A stretch of 9,653 bases of DNA from Planctomycetota bacterium (GTDB taxonomy: Bacteria > Planctomycetota > Planctomycetia > Pirellulales > Pirellulaceae), in NCBI GenBank assembly GCA_024277285.1, contig JAJRVM010000325.1, positions 1 to 9,653 on the forward strand. The letters run 5' to 3'. Under the pieces are notes generated by a model. The model did not search any database and was not told the origin of the DNA. It saw only the letters and a list, made by a program, of their open reading frames with translations. A program made the position numbers and the translations under genes. Every line of letters starts with the position of its first letter. Position 1 is the first letter of the stretch. Positions 1 to 7,695 of the stretch are shown piece after piece.

Positions 1-166
1 GCCGGGGATTCCATCCCCGACATGGAAAGCGTTCTGTCGGCAAGAAGCCCCCTATCGCCAAAACGCCAAGACAAGCGAGTCCCGCAGAACACCTCTTCAA
101 GATCGATCGGCAATAGAGATTCGCCTGGAGAGATAACGTCGTCCATGCTCGGGAAAGATTCCCGAG
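1..166. other. Gene-free stretch after the last gene, with two hairpins
   Basis: No convincing coding region on either strand. It lies beyond the stop codon of the secreted-protein gene. Two inverted repeats are visible: one at 3–19 (6-bp stem CGGGGA/TCCCCG around TTCCA) and one at 147–167, described separately. I see no promoter, tRNA or repeat array in the remainder (about 20–146). What follows to the left of the window is unknown. Confidence 0.6.
3..19. other. Small inverted repeat (6-bp stem)
   Basis: CGGGGA at 3–8 pairs with TCCCCG at 14–19 around a 5-nt loop (TTCCA). No run of T follows on either strand, so it is not a classical intrinsic terminator. It may be a secondary 3'-end structure downstream of the operon or belong to something left of the window. 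With a stem this short in GC-rich DNA, chance is possible. Confidence 0.35.
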
Positions 167-167
167 C
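147..167 (-). terminator. Hairpin abutting the operon's final stop codon, possible terminator
   Basis: GCTCGGGAA (147–155) and TTCCCGAGC (159–167) form a perfect 9-bp stem with a 3-nt loop. On the transcribed minus strand the stem begins at the last base of the TAG stop (169–167), so the hairpin closes the last gene with no spacer. The downstream sequence (ATGGACG...) has no U tract, so a standard Rho-independent terminator is not shown. A 3'-end stabilising or processing hairpin, or a U-tract-less terminator, fits as well. The position right after the stop argues against coincidence. Confidence 0.55.
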
Positions 168-1513
168 TACGCGCAAAGCTTGTTGAGCGTCGCCATCAAT
201 TCGGTCCATTGACGTGTGAATCGTTCGGCTTCACCGGCATCGATGGCGATCACTTTGTTGCGTCGTTGCCGAATGGTTTCAAGTAACTGTTCGGTGCGTG
301 GTTTGAGCAACTCGTGCATTTCCTCCAACAATGCCTTCGCGTCCTGATCGCGCGAAGCGTCCAGTCGATGTCGGTAGCGGACGCGATAGGTATCGTGCAG
401 TGTCACCAATTCAGCAACGTCATCCCGACAGAGTGCCAACGCGGCGGCATGCAATAGATGCGGATGTGTCAGATGCGTGTTTATCGTCTGCTGCGGATGA
501 ACGCCCGCAATCACACAGTACTGGCGCAACGTCACCGCGCCTACTCTGACATTGAGCCACGCGGCCTTGCCGGTTGCCGGCAAGACGATCTTGCCATCGG
601 CATCGAGGCAACCGGCCAGCGCCCCTCGATCGGAGCGGCGCTGGGCAACCCACACTTCACACTGTGTCAGTGGAGCCACGCTATTGGCTTGATCGCAGGT
701 CAGCGCATATTCAGTACTCGTGTGAATCACACGTGCTTGCACGGCAATCCACGACTCCGGCGCCGTTTGTTCGAGAGGGTTCTTGGATCGCGTTACAATT
801 CGACAGCGAATCCCCTGCTCGCCGATCTCCTCGACCACCAGCAGGATCGCGTTTTCGGCGGCGGTGACTGGCGTGGCGCCATCGCGCCGCACCACTTCAA
901 ACAAGCTGCCCTCTTTCACTTTCTTACGGCGTGCATTCCGGACGTTCAACAACGCGGCGCGGCCCCGCAAAACCACGCGTTGTCCACTCGCCAGTTTGAC
1001 CAATCCCAATGGCGAGAACACCAGGTCAAGCGACGCGAACAAAGCCTCTTGCACGCCAACCGAATTGGTCGCCCGAAAGCGCCGGCCAACACACCACCGC
1101 CGACTCGCCCAATCGAACTCCCACGCTAATGCGCCGCGAAACCCCGAATCACTCTTCAGCAGCATCACAATCACCTTGTCACAATCCCGATAGCGTGCCA
1201 ACAACTGATCGACACTCTTGAGTCTTGCCGGTGACGATGCCGCCAGCACGGCGCGCCGCACGGCCGCCGGCGCAGGGCGAACGTCCAAGCGCCACGGTTG
1301 CCCGATTTCAACTTCAGCACGCCGCATGAGGTACTCGCTGAGTTCATCCAACCGGTGCTCCGACCACTGCGTCGCCCAGTCTGGCACCAACAGAACTTGA
1401 ATGCGGTACGGCTTGAGTTCCCATACCGAAGACTCCTCTGCCTGCACCGATCCTGGCACAAGGCCGATCGCGCAAAGCGCCACGACCACGCCTCCGAACC
1501 ATAGGTATCGCAT
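167..1513 (-). CDS. Secreted protein of unknown function
   Basis: I do not recognise the family. From the ATG at 1513 (448 residues) it opens with a clear Sec signal peptide: MR, a hydrophobic core of about 16 residues, then cleavage after SVQA near residue 25. A mixed alpha/beta part follows. Around residues 175–240 of the mature chain there is a stretch of the type 'VKEGSLFEVVRR...VEEIGEQGIRCRIV', faintly like small beta-barrel domains of secreted envelope proteins. A later beta-rich segment contains several Cys residues, and the last ~80 residues are charged and helical, probably coiled. The frame is open up to an ATG at 1546, which overlaps the upstream gene by 25 bp. I prefer 1513 because the longer form puts an acidic stretch (MESETETV) before the signal peptide; neither start has a clear Shine–Dalgarno. 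It lies 8 nt after the binding-protein stop (TGA 1524–1522), so it is probably the last gene of that operon and works in the periplasm or outside the cell. Function is not assigned. Confidence 0.85.
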   Translation of the reverse strand: MRYLWFGGVVVALCAIGLVPGSVQAEESSVWELKPYRIQVLLVPDWATQWSEHRLDELSEYLMRRAEVEIGQPWRLDVRPAPAAVRRAVLAASSPARLKSVDQLLARYRDCDKVIVMLLKSDSGFRGALAWEFDWASRRWCVGRRFRATNSVGVQEALFASLDLVFSPLGLVKLASGQRVVLRGRAALLNVRNARRKKVKEGSLFEVVRRDGATPVTAAENAILLVVEEIGEQGIRCRIVTRSKNPLEQTAPESWIAVQARVIHTSTEYALTCDQANSVAPLTQCEVWVAQRRSDRGALAGCLDADGKIVLPATGKAAWLNVRVGAVTLRQYCVIAGVHPQQTINTHLTHPHLLHAAALALCRDDVAELVTLHDTYRVRYRHRLDASRDQDAKALLEEMHELLKPRTEQLLETIRQRRNKVIAIDAGEAERFTRQWTELMATLNKLCA

Positions 1514-1521
1514 CACGGTAA

Positions 1522-3840
1522 TCACGGTTTCAGTTTCACTTTCCATTGGTCGACGTTTTGATAGAGTGTCACCGGCTTATCGCCAACACCTTCGATGTCA
1601 CGACGGACGGCGGCAAATTCGTTGATTTGCCAGAGTGGAATGATCGCTTGCGTCCGCGCAACGTAACGGTGTAACGCGCGCAGCTTTGCGCACGCCTCGT
1701 CCCACGTCGCCGCGAGCTGCAGGTCATCGACCATCGCCTGTAACTGGGGATCTGATTGCCCGGCGATCGACTCGCGTCCTAGCAACCAAACCGCGTCGCT
1801 CCACGGTTCCATCCCATTCCACTCAAGGTACCACAGGTCCCACGGCCGACCGGGACCACGTCTCAAGTCACCCCCCGGCGACTCGACCGACACCAGTTCG
1901 ACGCCTATCCCGTTCAGGTTCCATTGCGTTTGAATCGCGCGCACGGCGCGGCGCGCAACCGGGTCGGGAGGATGCACCAGTGTAATCGTACGATCGCCAA
2001 GCGCGGCAAACGGTCCGTTGAGCAGTGCAGCCGCCTGCCGCGCATCCCGCTGATCGTTCTGGATCGCGGCATCACTGCCATATCCTTGTGGGAACGGACC
2101 GCTCAAAACCGCTCCAGCCAGGACCTTGCCGTCGCCAAGATCGTCGCGCAGAATCCGGCTACGATCCAGAGCCAAGGACAAAGCTCGGCGCACGATCCTA
2201 GACGCCAACTTCTGGCTGCGCGGGTTGGGAATCAGCATGTGCACGGTCGGTGCCGCATAGGGAACTAACCGCACCTCGTCATAGGCACGAACATTCGACA
2301 CATCCCAGGGAACAACGCGGTCGTACAATTGGATCTCCTGAGTCCGTAGCGCGCGCAATGCGGACAACGTATCGGCGAATACCGTTTCGCTGATCTCACG
2401 AGGCTGCCGCGCGTTGATTCCGTATGCGTGCTGGCCGAGCATGAAGCGCCACGCTCCGTCTTCGTCCTGTTTCGCCTGGTAGGCACCCAAACGCGTCTGG
2501 TCCCCCACACCCGGCGCACGTCCGTCATCGCGTCGAATCGGTATCTGCAGCAACGCTTGCCACAAGGGCGGTTCTGCTTTCCAAACGATTTCAAGTGCCG
2601 TGGCATCCACCATCTGTATCGACTCAACCACCGCGGTCAACGGCACTCGCGCCGAGGCCAGCATGCTTGGTTCACCACGCGCGACGATTTGCGAAGCTAC
2701 ATCGGCACTCGATACGGGCAGCTTGCCGCCCGGCCAGTGTACGCCCGCACGGACCGATAGCGTCGTTCGTCCGGCGTCGCTATGGCCCGACACAATGCGC
2801 GACCTGTACTTGACTCCTTCCGCGCCGTACGAATCAGGCAAATAGAGATAACCGTCGACCAACGTTCGGCATCTTTGTTCCGTCCAGCGTGGAGGCACCG
2901 TCAACTCGAGCCCGCCACCGTACGGCGCGCGAACACCGACTCGAACAACAGGGTATTTTTGGCCCAGCTCGGCGGCCAAACGTTGCGTCTTCTCCAAGTC
3001 TGGCCAGATCCGAAGCGCCGAGCGCGTCAGGGCATGTGCCTCACGCAATTTCCCCACATCGGTCGCTGCACGCGCTGTGTCGTAAACGTTGTTCGCCAGC
3101 TGGACGAGCTGCTGTCGCCGGCGCTGCACAACGTCATGGCTGGGGTATTTCGCGGCCAGCGAATCGAGTAGCTCGCGGCCCGCAACATGCTGGCCGGCAG
3201 CCAAATACTCTTCTACCATCCGATCAACCACGCGGCCACTCGCCTCTTTCAAACCAGAGAAACGCGGGGCGAGCCGATACAGCTCGTTAAGCAAAACGAG
3301 CGCGTTGGCATACTTGCCTTGCCCCAACCAATGCTCCGCTTCACGAAACATACATTGGTGTCGCGCCGTCGCCAGGCCAGGAAACTCCGGAGCACGTTTC
3401 TCGACAAAACGATAATGCTCGTACGCCGTGTCAAAATCCCCTGCCGCCGCTAATTCGGCGGCCTCGGCCAATACCAGCTCTTCAAACAGCTGTACTCGCT
3501 CGATATCGGCCCAACGCACCTGATAACGCTGCTCCGGACGCTTCAGCAGCTGGATCACTAACCACTCGTCCCGATCCTGCGCGCGCAACGGCACACGGCG
3601 TTTTAACTCCAAGGGGACGATCTTGAAAGTTTGAGCATCCTTCTTCAAGGTCAGCAGATCGTGCGGCGGTTGGTCGATGATGCGTTGGTCTGCCGACACA
3701 TTGCGCAGCAATAGCGCCGACCAGATTAGCGCCGACCCGATTATGGCCAACGTGAATCGGCAGATTGTTCGCGTCGTCAAACCACCAACCATCCGGTTAC
3801 TCCTCGCCGTTGCTCCGTTGTCTTCTTCCTGCCCAATCAT
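1522..3840 (-). CDS. TPR-fused family 5 extracellular solute-binding protein (oligopeptide/dipeptide type)
   Basis: 772 residues. Residues about 29–45 are a hydrophobic export signal (FTLAIIGSALIWSALLL), with possible cleavage after NVSA near residue 50. Residues ~115–295 are helical repeats of TPR type (for example AAAGDFDTAYEHYRFVEKRAP and GQGKYANALVLLNELYRLAP). From about residue 297 (YPVVRVGVRAP) to the C-terminus the chain follows the SBP_bac_5 (DppA/OppA) plan: a 'VHWPGGKLPVSSADV' segment equivalent to the family's 'W.dG.p.ta.DV', 'VRRALSLALDRSRIL' equivalent to 'VR.Al..AiDR..i', and 'WDLWYLEWNGMEPWSD' near the end. The family binds peptides or similar ligands in the periplasm for an ABC importer. 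Here no permease or ATPase gene is nearby and a TPR module is added, so it may act as a receptor or scaffold instead. The start overlaps the upstream stop by 4 bp (ATGA) and has GGAG 6 nt upstream. Met17 (3792) is a strong alternative with a better Shine–Dalgarno and a more typical signal peptide. Confidence 0.88.
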   Translation of the reverse strand: MIGQEEDNGATARSNRMVGGLTTRTICRFTLAIIGSALIWSALLLRNVSADQRIIDQPPHDLLTLKKDAQTFKIVPLELKRRVPLRAQDRDEWLVIQLLKRPEQRYQVRWADIERVQLFEELVLAEAAELAAAGDFDTAYEHYRFVEKRAPEFPGLATARHQCMFREAEHWLGQGKYANALVLLNELYRLAPRFSGLKEASGRVVDRMVEEYLAAGQHVAGRELLDSLAAKYPSHDVVQRRRQQLVQLANNVYDTARAATDVGKLREAHALTRSALRIWPDLEKTQRLAAELGQKYPVVRVGVRAPYGGGLELTVPPRWTEQRCRTLVDGYLYLPDSYGAEGVKYRSRIVSGHSDAGRTTLSVRAGVHWPGGKLPVSSADVASQIVARGEPSMLASARVPLTAVVESIQMVDATALEIVWKAEPPLWQALLQIPIRRDDGRAPGVGDQTRLGAYQAKQDEDGAWRFMLGQHAYGINARQPREISETVFADTLSALRALRTQEIQLYDRVVPWDVSNVRAYDEVRLVPYAAPTVHMLIPNPRSQKLASRIVRRALSLALDRSRILRDDLGDGKVLAGAVLSGPFPQGYGSDAAIQNDQRDARQAAALLNGPFAALGDRTITLVHPPDPVARRAVRAIQTQWNLNGIGVELVSVESPGGDLRRGPGRPWDLWYLEWNGMEPWSDAVWLLGRESIAGQSDPQLQAMVDDLQLAATWDEACAKLRALHRYVARTQAIIPLWQINEFAAVRRDIEGVGDKPVTLYQNVDQWKVKLKP
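3800..3805 (-). promoter_or_regulatory. Strong internal Shine–Dalgarno that may set the start of the binding-protein gene
   Basis: On the minus strand GAGGAG lies 7 nt before the in-frame ATG at 3792–3790 (Met17 of the longer frame). Starting there would give a 756-residue protein with a short n-region (MVGGLTTRTICR) directly before the hydrophobic signal core. The 3840 start has only GGAG (plus-strand 3847–3850, 6-nt spacing) but is coupled to the upstream stop through ATGA. Both may be used; the sequence alone does not decide. Confidence 0.45.
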
Positions 3841-6800
3841 CGCCCACTCCGCCCGGTCAACACGTTAACTTCGTCACGCATGACCATCAGGCAACCGTCC
3901 GCCGTGAGCAAGGCAAGCCGCTTGTTGAGCACGACCGGGCCATACGCCACGGGCTGCCCCAGCTTGATAAGGCCAGTTGCCAGACTCCCCGTACTTGCGT
4001 CCACAAAGGCGACCAGCCCATCGGCCGAAGCGACCGCCACCAGCTGATCGTCCAACGCGCACACACCAACCACAGGCCCCATCTCTAACTGCAGGGCCCA
4101 ATCACCACGGGGCGTTTGCCCCAGACATCGGAACATGCCGTCAGTGGTGGCCATGAACGCCCGTTTTCCGACGAGCGTCGGTCCCCATTGTGGAGCGCCG
4201 CGCAGCTGAACGTCCTGCTGCACAGTCAACTCAGGAACCGCCACGCGGCATAACCATCCTCGCGCGCTAACTCCCCATACGGTCTGTTCAACAGCCACAA
4301 GTGGTGAAGCAAACGCCACTTGATCGCTCCGGTTGGCGGCTTCAACAATGCCCTCGCCGTCGGCAGGAATTTCGAGCAGGAACAGGCGGTTCCGGCCGTC
4401 GCTAACGACCAACTTGCCATCCGGTAACACGGCCGGAGTTCGCCATTGCGGCGATGCTCCACCGGTCCACTGAGGCCAGAACTCACCGGCGCCAAACCGG
4501 CGCCGTTGCGTATCGTACAGCACGATCGAACCATGTCGCAGCGGCAGCACCAGCTGGCTGCCGACCACGACGGCCGGGCACACTAGCGAGCGAGGCAAAG
4601 ACAAAAGTGAACAGCCGGCGTGTGCCACATCGAACGCCCCGAGCAACAACGCGTCGTTTCCCGGCAACGGCCCAAGCACGCCGATTCGGCGGCTGTTCCA
4701 TAAACAAGTGGTCGGCCTGCCGGTGGACGGTCGCTCCGTCGGCCCCGTTCCCACCTGACGATGCGCGGCAGACTCGGCGTCAGGAACGGCATTTTCGTAA
4801 ACACTCTGCGCAGTCACATTGTCGGCGCCGTTGGCCAGTTTGCTTAGAGTGCCGTGAACCAACACACCATCGCTTCGCAGCACTCGAAACGCGTCGCTTC
4901 CCACACTCACCAGTGGCGGCGCAACGGCGGCAGCGCCCACCGACATCGGCCGCATCCGTTGCCCCGACGCGTCGTCGCCGCGCCAAACCAGATGGGGGCC
5001 GTCCGATTGTCGTTTGCCGATCGCCACCGCATTGCCGTCCGCAGTTGGAACGATCCGGTGCACGATCACGTCGGTCCACCGCCGGCGTAACAATTGCGCA
5101 ACCGCGTCACCTGCAACAGGCTGGTAGATGGACACTCCGGCTCCGGCCACCCACAATCGGCCTTGGATGGCCGCCAGCCGCAGTGGAACGTCACGGTCCA
5201 TGGCAGCCGATGGGGGATCAAAGGCAGAGGCCACCTGCAACACTCGGCGTCGATCGCCCGCACGATGCCATAACACATGCACGCGGCCGTCATCACCAGC
5301 CCAATAGACCTTGCTGCCAATCACCACCGGTCGGTCACAAGGTGCCGCCGATACGGCAACCGCCTGGATCGGCTCGAGCTGATCGCCACGCCGTAATACA
5401 TGAACCACCGATTGGTTCGGCCCCACTTGTTCAAAGACCAGCAAGTAATCTCCCAATACAATGGGAGACCACCGCACGGTACCTCGTTCGTGCCCCAAAT
5501 AGAAAGACGACAAGCATCGAGACTGGTCGATCGCCACCACATAGACCAACGAATGGTCGGCGACTTGATAGTAGCGCCCTTCCGTGGGATCAATGGTCGG
5601 AGACGCGAGCAAATGCTGGGGCATTCGCACGGTGCTGGTCACTCTCCCTTCGTCAACATCAATCGCCCGTATCAAGCCATCGGTCGACGCCACAATCAAC
5701 TGTCGTTGGCTGAGCGTCAATCTGCCGACCACGTTGGGAAGCGGCACACGCCAGAGCACCACACCAGACACAGCCTCCACACCCAGCACTTCGTCGCCTC
5801 GGCAATCGACCAACACGAATCCGCGTGGCCCGATCCGAATCGGATCGAACGTGGCGCCACGGCCAACCGCGCGGCGCCATAACACGTGCCCCTTCACCAG
5901 GTCGACGCCGTAAACTACACCGAACTGAGCCAAGGCCACCACAGTGACCGTAGTCGCGTTGCCGGCACTATCTCCGTCGGTAACACTGGAGTCGGTAACA
6001 CTGGAGTCGGGAGCACTGGGGTCGGGAGCACTGGGGTCGGGAACAGCGCCAAATGTCTCGTTCGATACGGAAGGCAACAGGATCTGCCGCCACGCCGCCT
6101 CCGGTGATAGCGCCTTGTCCCGCTCACCGCCGCGTGTCGCTTGCACGGCAGCGCCAACTCGGACACGCTCCGCTTCAGCGCGCCCGACGGCACGCATCCC
6201 AGCAAGCACTCGTCCATCGGTCGCCAGCTTCGGATAGACACGCAACAACTCGGCCCGCGCCGCGTATGCCTCTTCGAGCCCGCCACCTTCCATAGCCGCT
6301 TCGATTCGCTGCAATGCGGCACGGCGCGCCGCCGGTTGATGGAACTCGCGTTCTAAACGAGTGTAATACAATTGCAACTGTTGCGCGCCACAGGAACGTT
6401 GCAACCGAGGAGGTAAGTAACGATAAACCAGCGCGAGCGTCTCGCCCGCCTTGCGCAGCGCGTCGCGCGCCGCTTCATCATCCCCCTTCTGGACGTTCAC
6501 CTGGCCTTGGCGTGTGAGATCGGCCACCAAGGTCGGCAACAACTCGGCCAAGCCCGCTTGCGCATACGCACAGTTTCCAGCCGCACCCCACTTGATCATC
6601 GACTCCTCAAGCCGTGTCAATAGCGTCTCGGCCTTTTCGCCACGATCCAGTCCTTCCAGCAACATCGCCAGCTGCCGTTTGACAATCGCCTCGTCCACGC
6701 GTGGCGCGTCGCCGTGATACCGCAAGTAGGTGGCAAAGGCTTTGCGCGCGTTGGGATAGTCCCCCGTTTGATAGAACTGGTCCGCTCTTGCAAAACGCTG

Positions 6801-7487
6801 CCGCGCATCAGGCAACTGTTGGATATACAGTCCGATCAAGACAACCAACGGAATCACGACGACCGCCAACAGAACACCTTTGAACCAGGTTGACGTCCAC
6901 CATCGCGCCGACCGATCTGCAGGCTCTTCGACCGCCGGTTCGGTAAAGGTACCTTGCGTGGCAATGTCCCCGAGCGGCAGTTCGTCACCGATTGCACCAG
7001 CAGCCGGCCCCTGTTCGTCGAACGTGTCCCATGCGTCGGCCGGGTCGTCCAGTAGATCCGCTGGCTCATCCAAATCGCTCAATTCTTCCAACTCGTCGCC
7101 GCGAGGCCGACTGTCGATGGCATCCGCCGACCGCCTGTCCGCGCGGCGCCGCTGCTCGCTATCACCTCCGGCTGCCCCCGTGGACGACATCGCGTCAGCC
7201 CGCTCGGCAAGCACTTCAATCCGATTATTTCCCACTTCAATCCGATCGCCAACCTGCAAGATATGCTTGCGGACCATCTTGCCGTTGACGCTGATTTTCC
7301 CCACCTTCTTGAACGCGACGACCGTAAACGCTCCATCGCGCAGCAAGATGCCAAAATGAAGTGAGCGCACATCAGGGCCGCCCAGCTGGATATCCGCCGT
7401 GCTACGTCTGCCAAAACGCAACGTCCCACGCGCATCGAGCTCGAGGCACTCCTCGCGACCATCATGATATCGAATACGAATCTGCAT
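3837..7487 (-). CDS. FHA – transmembrane – TPR – PQQ-type beta-propeller protein
   Basis: 1216 residues. Residues 1–95 are an FHA domain, a phosphothreonine-peptide reader. The signature residues are present: G26-R27, R41-S42-x-x-H44 written as RSLH, N68-G69, and G80-D81. Residues ~100–195 are an acidic, low-complexity linker. Residues ~203–222 (FKGVLLAVVVIPLVVLIGLY) form a single membrane helix. Residues ~228–470 are helical, TPR-like ('ADQFYQTGDYPNARKAFATY'). A pentapeptide repeat linker follows at ~481–504. From ~510 to the end there are repeated beta blades of the PQQ-like type, such as 'VYGVDLVKGHVLWRRAV', 'VLGVEAVSGVVLWRVPL' and 'IRAIDVDEGRV'. The expected topology is FHA in the cytoplasm and TPR plus propeller in the periplasm, so it could relay Ser/Thr phosphorylation to an envelope complex. 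The propeller resembles BamB-like or PQQ-dehydrogenase folds, but I see no dehydrogenase catalytic features; a scaffold is more likely. It is the first gene of its cluster, with a weak GGGA upstream of ATG 7487, and overlaps the next gene by 4 bp. No kinase gene is visible here. Confidence 0.9.
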   Translation of the reverse strand: MQIRIRYHDGREECLELDARGTLRFGRRSTADIQLGGPDVRSLHFGILLRDGAFTVVAFKKVGKISVNGKMVRKHILQVGDRIEVGNNRIEVLAERADAMSSTGAAGGDSEQRRRADRRSADAIDSRPRGDELEELSDLDEPADLLDDPADAWDTFDEQGPAAGAIGDELPLGDIATQGTFTEPAVEEPADRSARWWTSTWFKGVLLAVVVIPLVVLIGLYIQQLPDARQRFARADQFYQTGDYPNARKAFATYLRYHGDAPRVDEAIVKRQLAMLLEGLDRGEKAETLLTRLEESMIKWGAAGNCAYAQAGLAELLPTLVADLTRQGQVNVQKGDDEAARDALRKAGETLALVYRYLPPRLQRSCGAQQLQLYYTRLEREFHQPAARRAALQRIEAAMEGGGLEEAYAARAELLRVYPKLATDGRVLAGMRAVGRAEAERVRVGAAVQATRGGERDKALSPEAAWRQILLPSVSNETFGAVPDPSAPDPSAPDSSVTDSSVTDGDSAGNATTVTVVALAQFGVVYGVDLVKGHVLWRRAVGRGATFDPIRIGPRGFVLVDCRGDEVLGVEAVSGVVLWRVPLPNVVGRLTLSQRQLIVASTDGLIRAIDVDEGRVTSTVRMPQHLLASPTIDPTEGRYYQVADHSLVYVVAIDQSRCLSSFYLGHERGTVRWSPIVLGDYLLVFEQVGPNQSVVHVLRRGDQLEPIQAVAVSAAPCDRPVVIGSKVYWAGDDGRVHVLWHRAGDRRRVLQVASAFDPPSAAMDRDVPLRLAAIQGRLWVAGAGVSIYQPVAGDAVAQLLRRRWTDVIVHRIVPTADGNAVAIGKRQSDGPHLVWRGDDASGQRMRPMSVGAAAVAPPLVSVGSDAFRVLRSDGVLVHGTLSKLANGADNVTAQSVYENAVPDAESAAHRQVGTGPTERPSTGRPTTCLWNSRRIGVLGPLPGNDALLLGAFDVAHAGCSLLSLPRSLVCPAVVVGSQLVLPLRHGSIVLYDTQRRRFGAGEFWPQWTGGASPQWRTPAVLPDGKLVVSDGRNRLFLLEIPADGEGIVEAANRSDQVAFASPLVAVEQTVWGVSARGWLCRVAVPELTVQQDVQLRGAPQWGPTLVGKRAFMATTDGMFRCLGQTPRGDWALQLEMGPVVGVCALDDQLVAVASADGLVAFVDASTGSLATGLIKLGQPVAYGPVVLNKRLALLTADGCLMVMRDEVNVLTGRSGR
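5976..6047 (-). repeat. 15-bp in-frame tandem repeat encoding a pentapeptide linker
   Basis: Plus-strand units: two identical copies of GTCGGTAACACTGGA (5976–6005), two identical copies of GTCGGGAGCACTGGG (6006–6035) and a partial copy to 6047. On the coding strand they read as DSSVT ×2 and DPSAP-type ×2. The array lies inside the FHA/propeller gene between the helical TPR part and the propeller. The unit length is a multiple of three, so changes in copy number lengthen or shorten a flexible linker without frameshift. Two diverged subtypes, each duplicated exactly, indicate recent slippage or unequal exchange. Confidence 0.9.
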
Positions 7488-7524
7488 CAGTTCCCATCAC
7501 ACTCATTCACGCCGATGTGCCTGC

Positions 7525-7547
7525 GGTCCGCCGCATTCGCGGCGACC
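7525..7547. promoter_or_regulatory. Hairpin in the leader of the FHA/propeller gene
   Basis: CGCCGC (7529–7534) pairs perfectly with GCGGCG (7539–7544) around ATTC. GGT (7525–7527) pairs with ACC (7545–7547) beyond a single bulged C, for nine base pairs in all. It sits about 38 nt upstream of the ATG at 7487, between that start and the palindromic element. It may shape the 5' leader or end transcription arriving from the upstream cluster; there is no U tract. Function is inferred from position only. Confidence 0.45.
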
Positions 7548-7564
7548 GTGCTCCACCTTAGCTG

Positions 7565-7578
7565 GACAGCGCCACTTT
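7565..7578 (+). repeat. Left terminal inverted repeat of the palindromic element
   Basis: GACAGCGCCACTTT, exact reverse complement of 7771–7784. Going outward, TAG-CTG on this side faces TAG-TTC on the other (read inward on the opposite strand), so the repeat extends to 20 bp with two mismatches. I could not assign it to a named IS family from memory. Confidence 0.8.
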
Positions 7579-7596
7579 GGACGCAAACTCCAGACC

Positions 7597-7617
7597 CCAA
7601 CGGCCTTGTGCCGTTGG
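7597..7617. repeat. Left 8-5-8 hairpin of the palindromic element
   Basis: CCAACGGC (7597–7604) and GCCGTTGG (7610–7617) pair perfectly around the loop CTTGT (7605–7609). The last two bases are shared with the start of the inner arm at 7616. The right hairpin at 7694–7714 has the same dimensions and overlaps its arm by the same two bases. Confidence 0.8.
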
Positions 7618-7638
7618 TGAATCAGTTTGCATGGCTAG
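7616..7638 (+). repeat. Left inner inverted arm
   Basis: GGTGAATCAGTTTGC (7616–7630), three unmatched bases, then GCTAG (7634–7638). It is the inverted copy of 7673–7695. The AGTTTGC part (7624–7630) also matches a third copy, GCAAACT at 7583–7589, so it could pair either with the near copy (enclosing the left hairpin) or with the distant arm. Confidence 0.8.
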
Positions 7639-7672
7639 CCGGGGCACCGCCGAAAATCATCTCGATTGCGAT

Positions 7673-7695
7673 CTAGCTTGGCAAACTGATTCACC
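7673..7695 (-). repeat. Right inner inverted arm
   Basis: CTAGC (7673–7677), three unmatched bases, then GCAAACTGATTCACC (7681–7695), the reverse complement of the left arm. The 34-bp spacer between the arms (7639–7672) shows only a weak AATC/GATT stem and no other recognisable content. Confidence 0.8.

Noticed and set aside
458..1129. Plus-strand open frame (223 codons) opposite the secreted-protein gene
   Set aside because: Antisense shadow with Arg/His-rich composition; the minus-strand gene has a signal peptide and operon context.
4454..5713. Long plus-strand open frame (419 codons) opposite the propeller gene
   Set aside because: It lies wholly antisense to a gene with clear domain structure, its product is Arg/Pro/His-rich low-complexity sequence typical of mirrored GC-rich codons, and it has no recognisable domain.
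3837..6000. PQQ-dependent alcohol or glucose dehydrogenase
   Set aside because: The propeller blades are PQQ-like, but I see no catalytic-site pattern of the quinoprotein dehydrogenases, and the fusion to FHA, membrane helix and TPRs fits a scaffold or sensor better.
7464..7676. Plus-strand 70-codon frame across the FHA gene start and into the palindromic element
   Set aside because: It overlaps the start of the FHA gene antisense and runs through an outer inverted repeat, a hairpin and an inner arm. Its slightly hydrophobic look is best explained by chance.
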